From the NCBI GenBank assembly GCA_020746105.1, contig CM036622.1:20251487-20315486 (forward strand): a stretch of DNA of 64,000 bases, in the 5' to 3' direction. The notes below the pieces were generated by a model that saw nothing but the letters and a program-made list of their open reading frames with translations, made no database searches and was not told the origin of the DNA. The first letter of the stretch is position 1; every line of letters begins with the position of its first letter. The translations under genes and the position numbers were made by a program. Positions 57,601 to 64,000 of this stretch are shown one piece after another. This DNA comes from Trogon surrucura (taxonomy: Eukaryota > Chordata > Aves > Trogoniformes > Trogonidae).

Positions 57601-58704
57601 TTTTCCATGCATTGCTCCTTACAAGTAGTTTAGGAAACTCAAACCAGGCACTATAGGGGTGTGAAGGGGGACAAACCACACACAAGGGAGTCACAGCAAA
57701 CACTAGGTCATCTGAAACTCAGGAGATGGAAACCTGATATATTGCCACATGGTGCTGAGTCCTTCCCTTCAGAGTCAGCAAAGTACTCATAGCTGGCACA
57801 CAAGCCTTCCCAGCGTGTCCAAAACCAAACCAGAAAATGACCAAGTTAAATTTTCCAGGGTGAAGCTTTCAAACACACTCTACTTTGCTAAATTTTAGAC
57901 AGTCTGCAAAGCTTCTGCCCCATGGGGATAATTTATAGGCTAACTGTAAGACGAGCATGCTTTGCACTAGCATGGGACAGCACTCCAGCAGCAGCACAAA
58001 GGGATGAAATAGTGTTGATAATATTCACTTCAAGAACTGACTTTAAAGGGATGGTGCCAGTATGCTTCCCCTAACTTCTAAAATAATGTTGCCTTCACAT
58101 TTCTTCTCAGTTATTGCTACAGTAATATTGGAGCAGCAAACTGTAAAAACCCTGAAATCCTCAAGATCTACAGCCTCTCTTTAGTAATAACCTGGCCTGC
58201 CTTTGACTCCAGGCCCTGCAGCAGCCCCTTGAGCTTTTTGATGCTTGGGAATGAGGCATCCCATTTCTTGTTCAATGTCAACTCATCCAGATCTGTAATT
58301 TCTGGTTTTGTGAGGCTCCTCATACGAGAGGTGCCCCTCTATCCTGGCTTTTCTCACACATCCTATCATCCAAAACACTATTTTGAACAAAATCTTCAGT
58401 CAGTGCTGGAAACTGCTCTGCATAACAAGAAAATCGCAGCACTTGTACATAATAGTGCCGTTCCCACTGTCTTGGCTTGTCCCTGTTGAGTTACAGACCA
58501 AACAAATACAGCGAAAACATGGGCTCATAAAGCTCCCAGCAGTAGCCTGTGAGAGCAGCAAGGCTCCCAGCACCCCAAACAGCCACTTTAGTATCTTTAC
58601 AGAGACCCTGGGGCAGGACATAGAGGACACCATGGGTATGATGGATGGCCATCAGTTGGGTGCAGGACACTGCACAACGGGGTTTAGCTGATGCAATCAA
58701 AGGT

Positions 58705-59130
58705 AGGGCTGCCTCTTGTGCTCAATCCCCTTGTCCAGATCATTGATAAAGATATTAAACAGGAGTGGCCCCAATACTGAGCCCTGGGAAACACCACTTG
58801 TGACCAGCCACCAGCTGGATTTAACTCCATTCACTACCACTCTCTGGGCCCAGCCATCCAGACAGTTTTTTACCCAGAGAAGAGTATGCCCATCCAAGCT
58901 GTGAGCAGACAGTTTCTCCAGGTGAATGCTGTGGGAAACAGTGTCAAAGGCTTTACTGAAGTCCAGGTAGCTAAGATCCACAGTTTTTTTCTCATTTACT
59001 AAGTGGGTCATGTTGTCATGGACAAGCAGGACCTACCTTTCATAAATTCAAGCTGACTGGCCCTGATCATCTGGTTGTCCTGTACATACTGCATGATGGC
59101 ACTCAAGATGATCTGCTCCAGATCAGTGGT
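58705..59130 (-). mobile_element. Internal CR1 reverse-transcriptase fragment
   Basis: A minus-strand fragment of CR1 ORF2 with [48 protein letters not shown] and LDKGIEH. Homology stops on both sides: the FADD box and 3' end (left) and the upstream part (right, near 59130) are missing. It is more diverged than the other two RT-containing copies and has been cut at both ends, so it is an older insertion. Confidence 0.9.
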
Positions 59131-62100
59131 GACATCCCTAAATCATGTGATTTTCACTGAGAAAAAGTAAAGATTCATAACTCTTCTTGCTTCCACTGAG
59201 CAAATCTTTCAGCTTGAAGGAGTTTAATATTCAACACTGTGAGGGATGAACAGCGTGCTTTTCATCCGAACACTGTGTACAGTGCAGATGAAGACCCCTC
59301 CAGTTTAATCCCAGAAGTCAACACAAAGCACCACAAAAATAAACAGTCTCCAGGATGCCATGCTTCTTTTGCTTAAAGTAAGCAAACTAAAAGATTTCAG
59401 ATGCTTCGTCCTTCTCCTGTTTAAGTTCAAAGTCAGGGCTTTTACTGCAGACTCTTGCACTTAGCTGAGTCTTCTACTTCTTGGAGACACATCTCCTAAG
59501 ATATTGTTGGTTGTTTTTCAGGACATGTCACTGACACGCACAAGTCTACTACCATTTACATGTGCAAACATGTCCATTACTTTTCTCTGCTAAAAGCCTT
59601 ACATTAACTGGCAGCAACCTGCACCCAAACCATCCAGGTCACTGCAGACCCGAAACAGCACCTCGTGTTCACAGGAGACAGCAAGGACCTGAGCAGCCTT
59701 GAATGCATGACTTCCTGCTAGCATCACAGGACAAGGGAGGTCCTCCTCATACCTCCTCTCTGTCTGCCCATTCCTCTAACCTTCACACCTATGTGGGAGC
59801 AGCACAACCTAGACATCCTGGCAGGGACATCAAGAAGGGAGAGGGAGAACAGTGGTTTGGGGTAGACATTTCTGCCTCACTCTCCTCGCTGCTGTGCGGA
59901 ATCCCACGAGGTTTCCGTTATCTCTCTCCCCTTGCCCTGATTTCCTGGCCAACCAGTTGCACTCAGCTCCAGATGTTTCAGAGCAGCTTTCCCATCTGCC
60001 TGCTGAAACAGCAAGACGGGGGCCCCTTTCCTGGCAAAAGAGATGTGGCTTCCCTTTGTGCGACATCTGTGCCTCGTGCCCCCATTCATTTTGAACAGTC
60101 TTGTCTTTGTTTGTGACGGGTTGCGCAGGGGATGCTTTGGAGGAGGGCAGCAGCCTGTGGCCCGCAGGCTGAACTCCTTCCCTTCAAGTCTTACACACAA
60201 ACTGCCTCAAAATGCCTGGGTTTCTTCTAGTGAAAAACAATACGCTTTGTTCCCCATGGCATTCTGGAGTTGACAGTCCTGCTCCTCAGTATTTCAGTTC
60301 CAGCTGCAGCCAGTGGCTCGTGCCAACTATTCCTGTGGGATTCCCAAAGCCAAGGAAGTAAAAGCTGGAACCTGGGAGCCACCACGGATCCTCTTCCTCA
60401 CACCCATCCTCACCTCAGTAGCTTCTCTTGCTGGCTCTGGGCTGCTCACCAGCTTTGACTGGCATCACCAGCCGGGCTGCGCTGCTTCGCCTCTATGCAC
60501 AGCAGCAGCAAAGAGCAGAAGTGCTAGAAAGCCATGTCTCTTTTGCAACATGTTCTGAGCTGCATTTAATATGGGGAGGACTACATTAAAATGAAACCAA
60601 ACTTTTTTCCTCTTGCTCTTGACAAGTTTACTGATCCTGCTGATGAGTACCTGAAAAGCCGCTAGAAGTCTCTTAAGCATTTTGGCACTCAGACCTGTTT
60701 TATTTATTGGGGGTCACAGTTTTTTCTGTATGTTAGGGAGGGGGGATTTTGATCCACTTCTTTTCAGTTTTCATTTCTAACTGGAGGACCAGCACTGGGG
60801 AACAGGATTGTTGCTCAGTGCCCAGTGGGGGCTCACAAAACCCGCTTTGTGGTGCTGGCAAGGGGTGGCACTGGATTCCCTTGCTGGCAGAGATTGCCCA
60901 AGTTGGCCAGTTGGGTTTCCCTGAGCTGGCTGTCAGGTTTTTTCCCTTCCTGGACAGCAGGAAAGCACATTCATGGAATTCCAAAGGGGAGGGAAGAGGA
61001 GGACAGTGGGGCTTTTCAGCCCTGTGGGCTTTCTTTGAAACAGAATTGTTCATAAAACCCCTGGCTTCAGCTGCAGAAAGATAGCCCTGTTTTTCTCTGT
61101 TTAAGCCATCACTTAAAGAGGAAAAAAAGGGGAAGAAAGCTGCTTGTGACTTGGCTCTGAGTGCCACCTGTGTTGTGCAGACCCTGTCCTGGGCAAAGCC
61201 TGCCAGCAGCCACGCTTCAGTTCACCTCTTCTCCCAGAGAACCCCATGGGGTGAGCAAGTGAGCAAATGAGCAAATACGGTACAAGCCCTGATGAGGCCC
61301 AGCTCCCAAAAAAGGGCAAATAGCTACAGGCAGCCTGGAGTTATTGACTGTTTGAAACAGAAGGGGTAATTAAGGTGTTTGGCATCTATGGCAGAGGATT
61401 AATAAAGTGTAATCAGTCCCTCTAACTTAGACTGACTTATACGAGGTGAACGACAGAGCAGTTGGAAATTACTCGCTGGCGGATTTTGAACCCGGAATAA
61501 AGAAGATGCTTCTGTAATGCAGTCATCCCCCAGCACTCGCTGCTCTGGCAGGTTGGGCACGTACAGCAGCCAGATCCAACAGCAGCTGGCTGCAAGCGCG
61601 CACTCCATACTAAAAGCAAAGCTCACAACCAGGATCTCTCTGGCTTTCTGCAAGTGGTCACCCTCCTGGTGATTTTGAAAGAAGTTAAAAATTGTCTTTA
61701 ATATTTTGCTTAGGGTTTCACTGCAAATGAAGCAACAAGACAACCAGCTTAGGGCACACACAGCCTGAATTTATTTCTCGAGACCATCCCTGCCCTGCCT
61801 CCAGGTGCCCAGAGCAAACCCAGATTGTGGGTGGAATCAAAGCAACCAATACAAGAGCTCACAAAGTGAAAAGGACTGCAGAAGGAGAGCTTCCCGCACC
61901 AAGGCAAAATGGAAATCCCAGCAAAAACTCTGTGGGGGATAGCACACTAGGTACTTGGCACAAGCTATAGACTCCTTGACAGGTTTCATAATGAAGGTTT
62001 GTACAGGAAAGCGTTACTGTGCATGAAAGGCTGGTGCCCGGAGAGCTGGCTTGTTTTTTTCTTTGACAGGGAGGACTTATCCCCGACACCAAAAGGAGTG

Positions 62101-62209
62101 CTATGAGCCCCAGCCTTGGCTATTTTTCCTGGTGCTGAAGTTCATTAAGAAACTCAAATGCAAATGTCTATGTATGGAAAGCATGAAGCACTACATCAGT
62201 GCCCCCCAT

Positions 62210-62232
62210 ACACACACACACACACACACACA
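62210..62232 (+). repeat. (AC)n microsatellite
   Basis: An uninterrupted dinucleotide run of about 11 units, preceded by a short C run. Confidence 0.95.
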
Positions 62233-63689
62233 GTAGCACACCCTGGTGAAGTCTGGCATGGCCCACTGCTCCCAGAGATACTCCAAGTCGTCACCATGCT
62301 CTCAAGGACATAAAAACATTTCAGTGACACAAGTGACACCAAAGCACCATTGCTGGCAGCAGCACCAGGTGCTTCCTCAGCTCACACATCACACGTTTGC
62401 AATCGCTGTCAAACACAAGATTTGCAAGGGCTGAGGTGGCAGAGCAGAGACAGAGCCCCTTTGTCAGTTCAGATCCCACCGGATGATGCCCCAGCTGTCT
62501 TTTGGTGGGACAGCGGTAACAGGGAGCGGTAGGTGGCCTCATCCCAGCTCAGCTGCCTTGTGCTTGCTCAGATGGATCTGGAAACCAAAGTGCTAAATCT
62601 GGAAGACATGAAGACCATGCTAAGGTTTGGAATGTTCCACGGATGCAGACAAATCTGCTAACGCTGCAGAAACACAACATTTCTTGGGGGGGGAAGTTTT
62701 CCCTCGCCAAGCTGACCGGGTTTGAGACTTTTTTTATGAGAACGCTGTGCTTTGTGGGGACCAAGTGGAAAGCACAGAGGGACTCTTTGTGTTCTCTGAG
62801 TCTATCTGCACTTTATTGCCTTTGCCTCATACTCCTCATCCACCTGAAGCAATATGACCCAGGCTCTTTAGAAAGGTGGATTTCACCTCTTTGGATGACA
62901 GCAGTGCATTTAGCTATAAGCAGGTCCAGGCACTGCCTTTACAGGCATCCTTATGATCTGCTTTGTCCACTCCTAGGGTTATTTAGGATAGAAACATATT
63001 GAAGAGGGTCTGTGCCTTTCTTGCCTTATCCTCTGAGGGGTCCTGCTGGGCTTGCACCCAGGATAGAGACAGCTAGGGCATGGCCTTGCACCTCATCCCA
63101 GAGGGTTGGTGTCCCTGAGTAGACCTCAGCACCACTTCCCACCACCAGCTCAGCAAGAAAACCCCTAAATCCTACCATGTCTCACACCACTGGCTGACGT
63201 GCTCCTCCTCCTGTGCTTCACCACCTTCAGGCGACACAGCACGGGGTCACCTCCTGAGCCAGGCACCAGTCGCCCGCAGTGCTTCTGTGCAATACCAGGA
63301 ACCCCCACAAAATACAAAAGTGAAAAAAAAAAATCAGCAATGATCAAAAAACCCGATAATCCTCCAGCGATTAACCAGCCAACCTCTTCTCCCCGAGCCC
63401 TTAACCACGGCTGGGGGCTGTCATTCTGGGGTCATTCTTCCCCTCAGGTTCTCCGCAGTCCTTGAGGGTCGGCTCTGCGTTGCCAGAGGCTGCCCGGTGC
63501 CTGCCACCATGTGCGGTGGGTGCCTCCAGCTCCCTCTGGGGCGGGAGGGCACCCTTCAAACTTCAGCTGCGAGTTTTCAAACTCTGCCTCATCCCAGACC
63601 CACTTCCCTGTTGGGAGGGGATCGGTGAGGCTGGGAAGGGGGGAACAGGCATTTGAAGAGTCTCTTTTTCACAATAAAAGCCCTTCTTG

Positions 63690-63765
63690 CTGCTTTTTTT
63701 GCCTTTTTTGTTTTTTTTTTTGGTCTGGGTTTTTTTGGTTTGTTGTTTGGGGTTTTTTTTTAATA
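63690..63765 (+). repeat. T/G-rich low-complexity tract
   Basis: Successive T runs broken by G (ttttttgccttttttg, ggtttgttgtttggggttt). Short ORFs called here are low-complexity artefacts. Confidence 0.8.
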
Positions 63766-64000
63766 CTGAAGGCTCAATTGAGCCAGGAGGCACAGGTAAA
63801 GGAGGCTGAGGACACACATGCTCTTCCCAAGCTCCTGATGACCTCCGTGCCAGGCAAGCAGACGGACAGAAAGAGCCCCAGGGGCCACATCATCCCCAGA
63901 GCCAGGAAAGCGAACCTCAAGTCTGCTCACAGGTGCCTGAGAAAATGCCCTTTGCAGATTTTTATTAACATTGCTTTGCCTTTCAGTAACAGCCCAGCAA

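Noticed and set aside
61399-61761. A 120-codon minus-strand frame with hydrophobic, cysteine-rich stretches upstream of GASK1A
   Set aside because: I considered it as a possible GASK1A first exon or a small membrane protein. It has no family match I can recognise and no clear donor in the phase needed to join exon a.

Overview
This is a vertebrate nuclear window, almost certainly from a bird. The CR1 non-LTR retrotransposons (3' ends made of repeated 8-bp ATTCTATG-type units) are the dominant recognisable repeat, introns are compact, and no mammalian SINE/LINE families are seen. Most of the 64 kb is non-coding. The small ORFs scattered through it lack conserved features and I do not treat them as genes.

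Two protein-coding genes can be supported, and they face each other. (1) POMGNT2, plus strand: a single coding exon at 23592-25325 (577 aa) encodes the ER enzyme that adds beta-1,4-GlcNAc to O-mannose on alpha-dystroglycan. The exon starts at a splice acceptor at 23498-23499, so at least one non-coding upstream exon lies further left, and much of 1-23.5 kb is probably its first intron or upstream flank. (2) GASK1A (FAM198A), minus strand: I assembled four coding exons by hand (52419-51604, 48182-48060, 47823-47720, 47147-46937). Their splice sites and reading phases agree and give a 417-residue C-terminal part of a Golgi-associated, FAM20-like kinase-family protein. The initiator exon was not found. 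The convergent POMGNT2/GASK1A pair matches the arrangement I recall for human 3p22, which supports both calls.

Layout: 1-6.36 kb non-coding, AT-rich in places; 6.36-7.6 kb a 5'-truncated CR1 with reverse transcriptase (minus); 7.6-22.5 kb non-coding with old CR1 tails; 22.5-23.42 kb a second CR1 (minus) ending about 75 bp before the POMGNT2 splice acceptor; 23.5-25.8 kb the POMGNT2 exon and 3' UTR; 25.8-46.1 kb intergenic, holding a CR1 tail, several short tandem and inverted repeats, and a long imperfect inverted repeat at 41.19-41.81 kb; 46.1-52.4 kb GASK1A; 52.4-64 kb the GASK1A upstream region with three further CR1 pieces and microsatellites.

I found no prokaryote-like system, CRISPR array, RNA gene or novel multigene system. 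The most interesting unexplained structure is the inverted repeat at 41.2-41.8 kb. The two genes both act in the secretory pathway (ER and Golgi), but nothing here shows that they work together.
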